A stretch of DNA of 64,000 nucleotides. Origin: Microbacterium hydrocarbonoxydans. GTDB taxonomy: Bacteria > Actinomycetota > Actinomycetes > Actinomycetales > Microbacteriaceae. The stretch covers positions 1,178,001-1,242,000 of the forward strand of contig NZ_JAAKXW010000001.1 of assembly GCF_011752045.1 (NCBI RefSeq), written 5' to 3'. The position numbers and the translations under genes were made by a program. This document shows, piece by piece, positions 50,021-58,086 of this stretch (position 1 is the first letter of the stretch; each line of letters begins with the position of its first letter). The notes beneath the pieces were generated by a model. The model was not told the origin of the DNA and ran no database searches. It worked only from the letters and a program-made list of their open reading frames with translations.

Positions 50021-50709
50021 GCGAACTGGTGCTGGATGCCGTCACGGTGAGCCGTGGCGCGGGACCGGTGATCTCCGACGTCTCGCTGACGGTGTCCGGC
50101 GGCGAGGTGCTCGCCCTGGTCGGGCCGAACGGCGCCGGCAAGACGAGTCTCATCGAGTCGATCTCCGGTGTCACCCCGCATTCGGCCGGCTCGCTCACGC
50201 TCGACGGCGAGCCGATCGACAAGCTGTCGCGGGTCGCCAGGGCGCGTCGCGGCGTCGTGCACATCGAGCAGGGGCGCGCCGTGTTCCCCTCGCTGACGGT
50301 GCGGGAGAACATCTCCCTGACCGCGCGGACGTCCGCCGAGCTGGACGCCGCCCTCGCGCAGTTCCCGGAGCTGGAGAAGCGGATCGACTCCCCCACCGCG
50401 CTGCTGTCAGGCGGCGAGCAGCAGATGGTGGTGCTCGCGCGGGCGTTCGCCGCGAAGCCGCGCATCCTGCTCATCGACGAGATGTCCCTGGGTCTCGCGC
50501 CGGTCGTCTTCATGCGGCTGATGCCGATCGTGAAGTCGATCGCCGATTCGGGCGTCGGCGTGCTGCTCGTCGAGCAGTTCACGCAGCTGGCGCTGAGCCT
50601 GGCCCGCGAGGCCGTGGTCGTCGCGGGAGGGAAGGTGTCCTTCCAGGGCGCTTCCGAGGCGCTCAAGGGCGACCCCGAGCTGCTGCACCGGGCCTACCTC
50701 GGAGGCTGA
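50017..50709 (+). CDS. Branched-chain-amino-acid-type ABC ATPase (LivF-like)
   Basis: This 230-residue ATPase has Walker A G-P-N-G-A-G-K-T-S, Q-loop-region E-Q-G-R-A-V-F-P-S-L-T-V-R-E-N (LivF hallmark), the intact signature L-S-G-G-E-Q-Q-M, Walker B I-L-L-I-D-E-M-S-L-G-L-A-P and a Gln at the switch position (V-E-Q-F). It overlaps the fusion gene by ATGA. It probably forms a heterodimer with the fusion's ATPase half; its intact signature would compensate for the altered one there. Confidence 0.93.
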   Translation: MSELVLDAVTVSRGAGPVISDVSLTVSGGEVLALVGPNGAGKTSLIESISGVTPHSAGSLTLDGEPIDKLSRVARARRGVVHIEQGRAVFPSLTVRENISLTARTSAELDAALAQFPELEKRIDSPTALLSGGEQQMVVLARAFAAKPRILLIDEMSLGLAPVVFMRLMPIVKSIADSGVGVLLVEQFTQLALSLAREAVVVAGGKVSFQGASEALKGDPELLHRAYLGG

Positions 50710-50722
50710 CGGCCTCCCGGCG

Positions 50723-50788
50723 ATGCTCCCGTCGAGCAGACTGTCGCCTGCCGGCACCTCGAGCCGACGTTCTGCGCGACGGGAGCAT
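50723..50788 (+). terminator. Terminator after the Liv-type operon
   Basis: ATGCTCCCGTCG (50723-50734) pairs perfectly with CGACGGGAGCAT (50777-50788). An inner GCAGA/TCTGC pairing lengthens the structure. It lies 13 bp after the LivF-type stop. Confidence 0.65.
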
Positions 50789-50826
50789 TCGAATGAGCGC
50801 GGGTTGCGCGGCGGTAGCCTGAAGGG

Positions 50827-51477
50827 GTGACCGAGACCATCCGCGCCCGCGCCGTCCTGCTCGACATGGACGGCACCCTCGTCGACTCGACGGCCGTCGT
50901 GGAGCGGCTGTGGCTCGCCTGGGCCGAGCCGCACGGGCTCGATCGCGAGCACGTGCTCAGCGTCGTGCACGGCCGCCAGGGGCACCAGAGCATGGCGATC
51001 TTGCTCCCCGAGCGCGACCACGAGATCAACCTCCGCGAGAACCAGGAGATGCTGACGACCGAGGCGAGCGACGTCGACGGGATCGTCGAGATCCCCGGAG
51101 CCGGCGCGTTCCTGGCCGCGATCGCGCCGTTCCCGCACGCGATCGTCACCTCGGCGGACGTCGCCCTGATGAACGCCCGCATGGGGGCCGCGGAGCTCGC
51201 GGTCCCGGAGCTCGCGGTGACGGCTGAGCGCGTGTCGGCATCGAAGCCGGACCCGGAGGGCTTCCTGCTCGGCGCCTCGCTGCTGGGCGTCGAGCCCGCC
51301 GACTGCGTCGTCTTCGAGGACTCCGGTGCCGGCATCCAGGCCGCGCACGCCGCGGGGATGCGCGTGATCGGCATCGGAAAGCACGCCGGCGCGCACTCCC
51401 CCGAGTACCACATCGCCGACCTGACCGCGGTGGCCGTCGTCCCGACGGACGACGGGTTCGAGCTCCGCGTCGGCTGA
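50827..51477 (+). CDS. HAD-superfamily phosphatase (sugar-phosphatase-like)
   Basis: This 216-residue HAD-IA hydrolase has motif I D-M-D-G-T-L-V-D-S at the N-terminus, motif II in V-T-S-A-D, motif III Lys in S-K-P-D-P-E-G-F and motif IV in F-E-D-S-G-A-G-I. It has a small helical cap. Such enzymes dephosphorylate sugar phosphates or glycerol phosphate. TAGCCT lies exactly 6 nt before the GTG start, so it is probably transcribed as a leaderless message independent of the Liv operon. Confidence 0.9.
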   Translation: MTETIRARAVLLDMDGTLVDSTAVVERLWLAWAEPHGLDREHVLSVVHGRQGHQSMAILLPERDHEINLRENQEMLTTEASDVDGIVEIPGAGAFLAAIAPFPHAIVTSADVALMNARMGAAELAVPELAVTAERVSASKPDPEGFLLGASLLGVEPADCVVFEDSGAGIQAAHAAGMRVIGIGKHAGAHSPEYHIADLTAVAVVPTDDGFELRVG

Positions 51478-51490
51478 GACCGCTGCCGGG

Positions 51491-52306
51491 CTACATGCCG
51501 GCGTGGTCGAAGGCGATCGTGGGCACGTCGACGATGTGCGAGCCGCCGTCGGCGACGATCACCGCCCCAGTGATGTACGACGACTCCCCGGATCCGAGGA
51601 ACCGCACCACCGCGGCGATCTCGGCGGGGCGGGCCGGGCGCCGCAGGGGCACGTCGGCCGTCACGGTCGCATAGGCCTCCTCGCGGGAGTCCAGCCCCGC
51701 GTGCGCCGCGAACTCGTCCATCTCCTCGTCGGCCATCGGCGTCTGCACCCAGCCGGGGCAGATCGCGTTGACCCGGACGCCGTGACGGCCGTAATCGCGC
51801 GCCAGGGAGCGCGTGAGGCCGATCAGCGCGTGCTTGCCGACCGTGTACCCCGCCACCGAGGGCCCGGCGAAGAGACCGGCGATCGACGACACGATGACGA
51901 TCTGCCCCTTCGCCTCGATGAGAGCCGGCAGCGCCTCCCTCGCCATCGTGAACGCGGTGGTGAGGTTCGCCCGGATCGACGCCTCCCAGCCGGCGTCGTC
52001 GGTCTCCCCGACCGGGGAGAAGCCGTGTCCGCCGGCGTTCGCGACCAGGACGTCGATGCGCCCGAAGGTGGCCAGCACCTCGGCGACCGCGGCCTGAGAG
52101 GATGCGGTGTCGGCGGCATCCGCGACGATGGCGTGCGCGCCGACGGCCTTCGACACCGCCTGCAGCGGCTCCGGCCGCCGTCCGACCACCACCACGTGCG
52201 CGCCCTCCGCGGCGTAGCGCTCGGCGATCGCGGCGCCGATTCCGGTGCCGCCGCCCGTGATCACGACGACGCGTCCGGTGACGGTCGATCCGACGGTGAG
52301 TCCCAT
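51491..52306 (-). CDS. Short-chain dehydrogenase/reductase (SDR)
   Basis: This 271-residue classical SDR has cofactor motif T-G-G-G-T-G-I-G, A-N-A-G-G in the N-N-A-G position, catalytic Ser in V-S-S-I-A-G and Y-T-V-G-K. V-V-V-G-R-R after the second strand favours NADP(H). AGGAG precedes the ATG. It lies 51 bp after another SDR gene on the same strand, so the two are probably co-transcribed, divergently from the APC permease. A dehydrogenation step after amine oxidation is possible. Confidence 0.92.
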   Translation of the reverse strand: MGLTVGSTVTGRVVVITGGGTGIGAAIAERYAAEGAHVVVVGRRPEPLQAVSKAVGAHAIVADAADTASSQAAVAEVLATFGRIDVLVANAGGHGFSPVGETDDAGWEASIRANLTTAFTMAREALPALIEAKGQIVIVSSIAGLFAGPSVAGYTVGKHALIGLTRSLARDYGRHGVRVNAICPGWVQTPMADEEMDEFAAHAGLDSREEAYATVTADVPLRRPARPAEIAAVVRFLGSGESSYITGAVIVADGGSHIVDVPTIAFDHAGM

Positions 52307-52357
52307 GTGTGCTCCTGTGTGTGTCTGGCGCGTGTGCGCGTCGTGTCTCGGGCGCCG

Positions 52358-53104
52358 TCAGGCGGGGAACCCCGAGCGGGCGGTGTACCCGAAGTCGCTG
52401 AGAAGGGTGGTGCCGTTCACCGCGCGGGTACGCGGCGACACCAGGTAGGCGATGTGCGCGGCGACCTCGTCTGCGGTCTGCACGGGGAAGTCCGGCGCCG
52501 CGAAGGCCTCTGCGCCGAGGTCGCCGCGGCTCATCGGCGTGTCCACGATCGAGGGCGCGACGGTGTTCACCCGGATGCCGGCGCCGGCGAGGTCCACCGA
52601 CAGGGCCCTGGCGAACTGCACGAGGGCTCCCTTGGAGGCGCAGTACGGCACCATGCCCGGCGAGGCGACGAAGGCGGAGTCGCTGGAGACGAGGACGACG
52701 GATGCCGCCGATGACGCGCGCAGGACCGGAAGCGCGTGCTTGAGGACGAGGAAGGGCCCGGTGACGTTCACCGCGAAGACCATGTTCCAGTCGGCGAGCG
52801 AGATCCCGTCGATCCCGATGCCCACCGGGCCGGAGATCCCCGCGCAGCAGACGACGGCGTCCAGTCCCCCCAGCTCTGCGATGGCCGAGGAGACGGCGTC
52901 TGCGACCTGCTCCTCATCGGTGACGTCGGCGACCCGCAGCACGGCATCCGCGCACCCCTGCGCCGTCTCCCGGAGCGGGGCGCCGTCGCGGTCGAGCAGC
53001 GCGACCCGCACGCCCTCCGCGGCGAGCGCGAGCGCAGCCGCTCGGCCTATGCCGCTCGCCGCACCGGTGATGAGCGCGGTCGTCCCTGCGAGTTCGAGAT
53101 CCAT
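52358..53104 (-). CDS. Short-chain dehydrogenase/reductase (SDR)
   Basis: This 248-residue SDR has cofactor motif T-G-A-A-S-G-I-G, C-C-A-G in place of N-N-A-G, catalytic Ser in V-S-S-D-S-A and Y-C-A-S-K. L-L-D-R-D-G after strand two favours NAD(H). The ATG at 53104 begins M-D-L-E-L-A-G, a normal SDR start, with GGGGACAGG upstream. A longer frame to 53230 adds an Arg/Ala-rich stretch unlike the family. The 241-bp gap to the divergent permease gene holds no further recognisable element. Confidence 0.9.
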   Translation of the reverse strand: MDLELAGTTALITGAASGIGRAAALALAAEGVRVALLDRDGAPLRETAQGCADAVLRVADVTDEEQVADAVSSAIAELGGLDAVVCCAGISGPVGIGIDGISLADWNMVFAVNVTGPFLVLKHALPVLRASSAASVVLVSSDSAFVASPGMVPYCASKGALVQFARALSVDLAGAGIRVNTVAPSIVDTPMSRGDLGAEAFAAPDFPVQTADEVAAHIAYLVSPRTRAVNGTTLLSDFGYTARSGFPA

Positions 53105-53345
53105 CCTGTCCCCGGACAGCCGCCGTGCGCCGGCGGCGCGGGTGAGGACGGCGGTGTCTTCACCGTCATCCTGCCCCTCCGGCATCCGCTCGTCGAACGG
53201 CCCGGCGGCGGGTGTGCGCGCTCGAACCATCGTCTTTCGCTCAGCGTCAAGCGCACGCCCCGCAACGCGAGCAGACTCGCTCTATCGGCGATCCCCCTCG
53301 CCGACGCCGCGCGTGCCGCGGCCGTCACCGAGCAAAGGAGCCGTC

Positions 53346-54800
53346 GTGGCTGACCCGATCGCCGCGTCCGCGACGCAGACGCACACCTCCCTCCGGCCCG
53401 GCGCCCTCGGCGTCGCCGGCATCGTCTTCCTCGTCCTCGCCGCCGTCGCCCCGCTGACCGGGATCGTCGTGGTGGCCTCGCTGGCCATCGCCCTCGGCAA
53501 CGGCGGCGGCACGCCGACGGCCTTCTTCCTCGTCGCCGGGATCCTGCTGCTCTTCGCCGTCGGCTACGCGCAGATGTCGAAGCAGCTCGTCAACGCCGGC
53601 GGGTTCTACGCCTTCGTCGTCAAGGGCCTCGGCCGCACGGGCGGGCTCATCGCGGGCCTCATCGCCACCATCGGCTACAACTTCTTCGTCGTCGGCACCA
53701 TCGGCACCAGCGGCTTCTTCATGCAGTTGATCATCCGCGACCTCACCGGCTTCGACCTGCACTGGCTCGCCTGGGGCCTGCTGTCGATCGCAGTCTGCTT
53801 CGTGCTCGCCCGGGTGGGCGTCGACTTCAGCTCCAAGGTGCTCGGCATCTGCCTCGTGCTCGAGGTTCTCATGCTCGTCGTGTTCGACATCTCCGTGCTC
53901 GTGCAGACCGGCTACGACGTCACCGCCTTCAGCGCCGAGCAGGTGTTCTCCGGCTCGCTTCCGATCGGCATGCTGCTCGCCGCGACCGGCTTCCTCGGAT
54001 TCGAGGCGACGGCGCTGTTCAGCGAAGAGGCGAAGCAGCCGCTGCGCACGATCCCGCGCGCCACGTACACCTCGATCATCGCGATCGGCGTCATCCTCGG
54101 CGTCACCAGCTGGGCGGTCGTCAGCGCGACCGGCGTCGCCCAGGCTCAGGCCACCGCCCTCGAGCACCTGCCCACGGGCGACCTCATCTTCTCCCTGGCC
54201 CAGCAGTACCTCGGCGGCCCGCTGACCACGGTCATGATGATCCTGCTGCTGGTGAGCCTGTTCGCCGCGATGCTCGCGTTCCACAACTCCGCGACCCGCT
54301 ACCTGTACTCGCTCGGTCGCGCGCGCATCCTCCCGCAGGCCCTCGCCCGCACGCGCGCCAACGGCGCCCCGCAGGTCGCCGGCATCGTGCAGGCGTCGTT
54401 CGCAGCCGTCGTCGCCGTGATCTTCGCGATCGCCGGAGCAGACCCGATCCTCACGCTCGTGCCCGCGATGCTCGGCTTCGGGACGCTCAGCGTGCTGATC
54501 CTGCAGGGGCTCGCAGCGATCTCGATCGTCGTGCACTTCCGCCGTGCGCAGGACCCGCGCTGGTGGAGCACGTTCATCGCGCCCGGCATCGGCTTCCTCG
54601 GGATCGCGGCGATCTCCGTGCTCGCGATCGTGAACTTCAACATCGTCGCAGGCTCCGAGGAGCTCGCCATCCGGCTGATGCCGCTCCTGCTCGTCGTCGC
54701 CCTGGTCGGCGGCATCGTGTACGGCGCGTACCTGAAGAGCGCGAAGCCCGCCGTGTACCAGGGCCTCACCGCCGACCTCGAGCAGTTCAGCAGCCGCTGA
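53346..54800 (+). CDS. APC-superfamily amino acid/amine permease
   Basis: This 484-residue, 12-helix transporter starts with G-V-A-G-I-V-F-L-V-L-A-A-V-A-P-L-T-G in helix 1, has N-A-G-G-F-Y-A-F-V-V-K-G-L-G in helix 2 and G-F-L-G-F-E-A-T-A-L-F-S-E-E-A in helix 6, all standard APC features. The GTG start has AAAGGAG 5 nt upstream. It heads an operon with the second MoaF protein and a YtcJ-type amidohydrolase. Uptake of an amino acid, amine or amide substrate is the likely role. Confidence 0.92.
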   Translation: MADPIAASATQTHTSLRPGALGVAGIVFLVLAAVAPLTGIVVVASLAIALGNGGGTPTAFFLVAGILLLFAVGYAQMSKQLVNAGGFYAFVVKGLGRTGGLIAGLIATIGYNFFVVGTIGTSGFFMQLIIRDLTGFDLHWLAWGLLSIAVCFVLARVGVDFSSKVLGICLVLEVLMLVVFDISVLVQTGYDVTAFSAEQVFSGSLPIGMLLAATGFLGFEATALFSEEAKQPLRTIPRATYTSIIAIGVILGVTSWAVVSATGVAQAQATALEHLPTGDLIFSLAQQYLGGPLTTVMMILLLVSLFAAMLAFHNSATRYLYSLGRARILPQALARTRANGAPQVAGIVQASFAAVVAVIFAIAGADPILTLVPAMLGFGTLSVLILQGLAAISIVVHFRRAQDPRWWSTFIAPGIGFLGIAAISVLAIVNFNIVAGSEELAIRLMPLLLVVALVGGIVYGAYLKSAKPAVYQGLTADLEQFSSR

Positions 54801-54865
54801 ACGCCTCGCCCGCCAGAAACCGACAACACCTGATCCCCATCCCGGACCGCGAAGGAGCGCCCATC

Positions 54866-55702
54866 ATGACCGACGTCAACCTCTCCGACACCTCCACCTG
54901 GCTGCCGCTGGACGGGCTGGCCCCCGGCTTCGACGCCAGCAAGGCCGAGCTCAGCGACGCCCTCGACGGACGCACGTTCACCGTCGTCGACGAGCGCGGA
55001 ACGCGCATCACGCACACCTTCGGCCCTGGCACGGTGAGCTGGAAGTACGAGCCGGGTGCCGGCGACGACACCGCCGCCGCAGAGGACACCGACGACTGCG
55101 AGGTCATCGAGGTCGCCGAGGACCTGTTCTACGCGCAGTTCCACCACAGGTACCTGCCGAACGAGGCGGTCACGCTGATCCTCGACCTCGCCAGCGGCCA
55201 CGCCCTCTCCGTCATCTCCATCCTCGGCCAGGCCGAACCAGGGAAGACCGCCGTGCAGATGGTGTTCGCCCCCGGGACCATCGAGGGCATCGAGACCCGC
55301 GGCGAGGCGCCCGCGCCCACCGAGGAGCTCATCGGCCGCCGGGTGCTGTGGGTGTACTCCAGCATCCACGCGTACGAGCACGTCTACCTCTCCCCGCACT
55401 GGTACACCTGGCAGTGCCTCGCCGGCCCCGAGCAGGGGCTCGCCGACACCGACGCGAACACGGTGTGGAAGGTGCGCCCCGGCATCTACGTCTTCACGTG
55501 GCGCGAGAAGGTCATCCCGTGCGGCTCGGTGACCATCGCCGACCACCGCGACCAGAAGGCGATCCGCTCGCACGGCGTGCTGTTCGGCTGGGACGAGAGC
55601 GGCACGACGCCGACCCACTTCACCTTCGGCGCCCACGGCCGCCTGCTGTCGAACACCGTGCACCCGGTCGAGTACGACCCGGCGCGGGCACTGGAGCGCT
55701 GA
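54866..55702 (+). CDS. MoaF-family protein (paralogue 2)
   Basis: This 278-residue protein has the same two-lobed layout as the protein at 45231, with L-I-G-R-R-V-L-W-V-Y, Y-E-H-V-Y-L-S, Y-T-W-Q-C-L-A-G and T-H-F-T-F-G-A-H-G. An acidic insert (A-A-A-E-D-T-D-D-C-E) is specific to this copy. The lipocalin-like fold could bind a small aromatic or amine ligand. AAGGAG precedes the ATG. It lies between an APC permease and an amidohydrolase, two bases from the latter, suggesting a direct metabolic or sensing role in that pathway. Confidence 0.82.
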   Translation: MTDVNLSDTSTWLPLDGLAPGFDASKAELSDALDGRTFTVVDERGTRITHTFGPGTVSWKYEPGAGDDTAAAEDTDDCEVIEVAEDLFYAQFHHRYLPNEAVTLILDLASGHALSVISILGQAEPGKTAVQMVFAPGTIEGIETRGEAPAPTEELIGRRVLWVYSSIHAYEHVYLSPHWYTWQCLAGPEQGLADTDANTVWKVRPGIYVFTWREKVIPCGSVTIADHRDQKAIRSHGVLFGWDESGTTPTHFTFGAHGRLLSNTVHPVEYDPARALER

Positions 55703-55704
55703 GC

Positions 55705-57354
55705 ATGACGACCATCGCCGACCTCATCCTCACCGGCGCGACGGTGCGCACGGCGGACCGGGCCAATCCGCTCGCGGAGGCGATCGCGGTCGCCGATGGT
55801 CGCATCCTCGCCGTCGGCACGGCCGCCGAGGTCGACGCGCTCCGCGGACGCCGCACGGAGGTGCGCGACCTCGGCGGTGCCGCCGTCTACCCCGGTTTCG
55901 TCGACGTGCACAACCACCACGCGATCGCAGGAGTGACCGAGCTGTTCGAGCTGTCGTTCGGGACGTCTCTCGGCCTGGACGAGATCCTCGACCTCGTCCG
56001 CGAGCGCGCGGCGTCCCTGCCCGAGGGCTCCTGGATCACCGGCGGCTCCTGGGCGAGCACGCTGATGGACGAGCTGAACACGACCGCGGCGCGCGAGCGC
56101 CTGGACGAGGCCGCCGGGGGACGCCCGGTCATGCTCTCCGACGACAGCCACCACAACCGATGGGCGAACAGCGCGGCGCTGCGGCTCGCCGGGATCTCGA
56201 AGGACGCGATCCCGGACGACGGCGTGACCCTGGTCGACCCGGCCGACGGCGAGCCGACCGGTGTGCTCCTCGAGGCCGCAGGCATCCTCGTCGCGCAGGC
56301 GCACGCCCGCGACGGCGGCCTGTCCGCCGAACAGCACCGGCAGGCGTCGCGACGCGGCGTCGAGCTGCTCAACGGCTTCGGCGTGACGGCGTTCCAGGAT
56401 GCCGCGGCGTCGCTGGACATCCTCGGCGCGCTGAAGTCGCTCGACGACGCGGGCGAGCTGAACGCCTGGGTCGTGTCGAGCCTGACGATCAACGACGAGA
56501 TCTTCGGCTACGACACCATCGGCGATGCCCTGATCGCGCGCGGAGAGGAGTTCCGCACGGCCCACCACCGCCCGGACTTCGTGAAGATCTTCCTCGACGG
56601 CGTGCCCCCGGCTCGCACCGCGCTCTTCATCGACCCGTACCTGCCCGACGACGTGCACGGCGCGCACTTCCACGGCACGACGACGATGTCCTTCGACGAG
56701 CTCTACGACTGGCTCCGCCGGGTCGCCGAACGGGGTCTGGGCGCCAAGGTGCACGCCACCGGCGACGGCTCGGCGCGCCTCCTCCTCGACGTGGTCGAAC
56801 GCCTCCGCTCCGAGGGGTTCACCGACACGCCCTTCCAGATCGCGCACGGGCAGTTCCTCGCGGACGACGACATCCGCCGGCTCGTCGATCTCCGCGTGAG
56901 CGCGGACATCTCCCCGTTCATCTGGTACCCCGGCGTCATCCCGGATGCTCTCGCGGCCGTGCTCGGCGATCGCGCAGAGCACTCGCAGCCGAACCGCTCG
57001 ATCCTCGACGCGGGCGGTGTCGTCGCCGGGGGCTCGGACTGGCCGGTCGTCGACTCTCCGAACCCGCTGGAGGGCATGCAGGGCCTGGTCACCCGCGCCG
57101 ACCCGCTCGGCCGCGCACCGGGGACGCTGTGGCTCGAGCAGGCCATCACGGCGGAGGAGGCCCTCGAGGTGTTCACGATCAACGCGGCGACCGCGATGGG
57201 ACTCACACACGAGACCGGCTCGATCGAGGTCGGCAAGTCCGCCGACCTCGTCGTCCTCGATCGCGATGCCGTCGCGGGCCCCGCCGACCGGATCATCCAC
57301 ACGCGCGTGCTGTCGACCTGGTTCGCGGGCCGCGAGGTGCACACGGCGGGCTGA
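55705..57354 (+). CDS. Metal-dependent amidohydrolase, YtcJ-type
   Basis: This 549-residue full-length YtcJ-family enzyme starts with A-D-L-I-L-T-G-A-T-V. The metal motif is D-V-H-N-H-H, and a lysine lies in D-F-V-K-I-F-L-D-G-V-P. Further metal His are in V-H-A-T-G-D-G and I-A-H-G-Q, and the late Asp is in G-G-S-D-W-P-V-V-D-S-P-N-P. It would hydrolyse an N-substituted amide or imide. The start is 2 bp after the MoaF stop. It is the longer cousin of the amidohydrolase at 18742, which belongs to a differently regulated block. Confidence 0.9.
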   Translation: MTTIADLILTGATVRTADRANPLAEAIAVADGRILAVGTAAEVDALRGRRTEVRDLGGAAVYPGFVDVHNHHAIAGVTELFELSFGTSLGLDEILDLVRERAASLPEGSWITGGSWASTLMDELNTTAARERLDEAAGGRPVMLSDDSHHNRWANSAALRLAGISKDAIPDDGVTLVDPADGEPTGVLLEAAGILVAQAHARDGGLSAEQHRQASRRGVELLNGFGVTAFQDAAASLDILGALKSLDDAGELNAWVVSSLTINDEIFGYDTIGDALIARGEEFRTAHHRPDFVKIFLDGVPPARTALFIDPYLPDDVHGAHFHGTTTMSFDELYDWLRRVAERGLGAKVHATGDGSARLLLDVVERLRSEGFTDTPFQIAHGQFLADDDIRRLVDLRVSADISPFIWYPGVIPDALAAVLGDRAEHSQPNRSILDAGGVVAGGSDWPVVDSPNPLEGMQGLVTRADPLGRAPGTLWLEQAITAEEALEVFTINAATAMGLTHETGSIEVGKSADLVVLDRDAVAGPADRIIHTRVLSTWFAGREVHTAG

Positions 57355-57382
57355 GGCGGAGGTGCCCCGATACGATGAGTCG

Positions 57383-57739
57383 ATGCGACGGTTCCCTGCC
57401 TCGGTGTACGGGATCGGTGAAGAACCCGATCCGCGCTTCTCCCTGGCCAACGAGCGCACCTTCCTCGCCTGGACGCGCACGGGCCTGGCGCTGATCGCCG
57501 GCGGCGTGGCCCTCGAGGTGCTGGGGCTCGACCTGCAGCCAGGCTTCCGGCTCGCCGCATCCCTCCTGCTGATCGTCGCGGGCACCGCCGTGGCGCCGCT
57601 CGCCTGGTGGGAGTGGATGCGCGCCGAGCGTGCCCTGCGCCTCGCCCGGCCGCTCCCGGGCGCGTTCTCGGCGGTGCTGCTCGCGGTCGTCGTCGTCACG
57701 GTCGGGCTGCTCGTGACCGCCGGGGTGCTCTGGCGATGA
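57383..57739 (+). CDS. DUF202/YidH-like membrane protein 1
   Basis: This 118-residue protein has three transmembrane helices of the DUF202 family, shown by F-S-L-A-N-E-R-T-F-L-A-W-T-R-T-G-L-A-L near residue 20. TACGAT lies exactly 6 nt before the ATG at 57383, suggesting leaderless transcription. An in-frame GTG at 57362 is an alternative start. The function of the family is unknown. It overlaps a second DUF202 gene by ATGA. Confidence 0.82.
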   Translation: MRRFPASVYGIGEEPDPRFSLANERTFLAWTRTGLALIAGGVALEVLGLDLQPGFRLAASLLLIVAGTAVAPLAWWEWMRAERALRLARPLPGAFSAVLLAVVVVTVGLLVTAGVLWR

Positions 57740-58086
57740 GCGGACCCGGTCCGTTCGACCCCGGCCTGCAGGTGGAGCGCACGGAACTCGCCTGGCGGAG
57801 GACGGCGCTCGCCATCGCGATCGGCTCGCTGCTCTCGCTGCGGGTGCTGCCTCTCGCGCTGCCAGAGGCCGCGCTCGGGTGGGGATTCGCCCCCGGCCTC
57901 GCCGGCCTGCTCGCGGCGTGCGCGCTGTGGTTCGCCGCGCGCCGCCGCCAGCTGCGGCTGAGCGCGGTGCTCGCCGGAGACGGCGCCGCTTCGCGGCCCG
58001 GCGGGCGTCTGCTGTTCGCGCTGACCGCCTTCGGGACGGGATTCGGCGTGCTCGCGCTGCTCTTCGCGACGATGTCGGCGCTGTGA
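57736..58086 (+). CDS. DUF202-like membrane protein 2
   Basis: This 116-residue protein with three helices carries the shortened DUF202 motif V-E-R-T-E-L-A-W-R-R-T-A-L-A. Both ends overlap neighbours (ATGA upstream, TGATG downstream), so it is coupled to the first DUF202 gene and to the formylglycine-generating enzyme. A two-gene DUF202 unit implies a hetero-oligomer. Whether it assists sulfatase maturation is unknown. Confidence 0.8.
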   Translation: MSGPGPFDPGLQVERTELAWRRTALAIAIGSLLSLRVLPLALPEAALGWGFAPGLAGLLAACALWFAARRRQLRLSAVLAGDGAASRPGGRLLFALTAFGTGFGVLALLFATMSAL

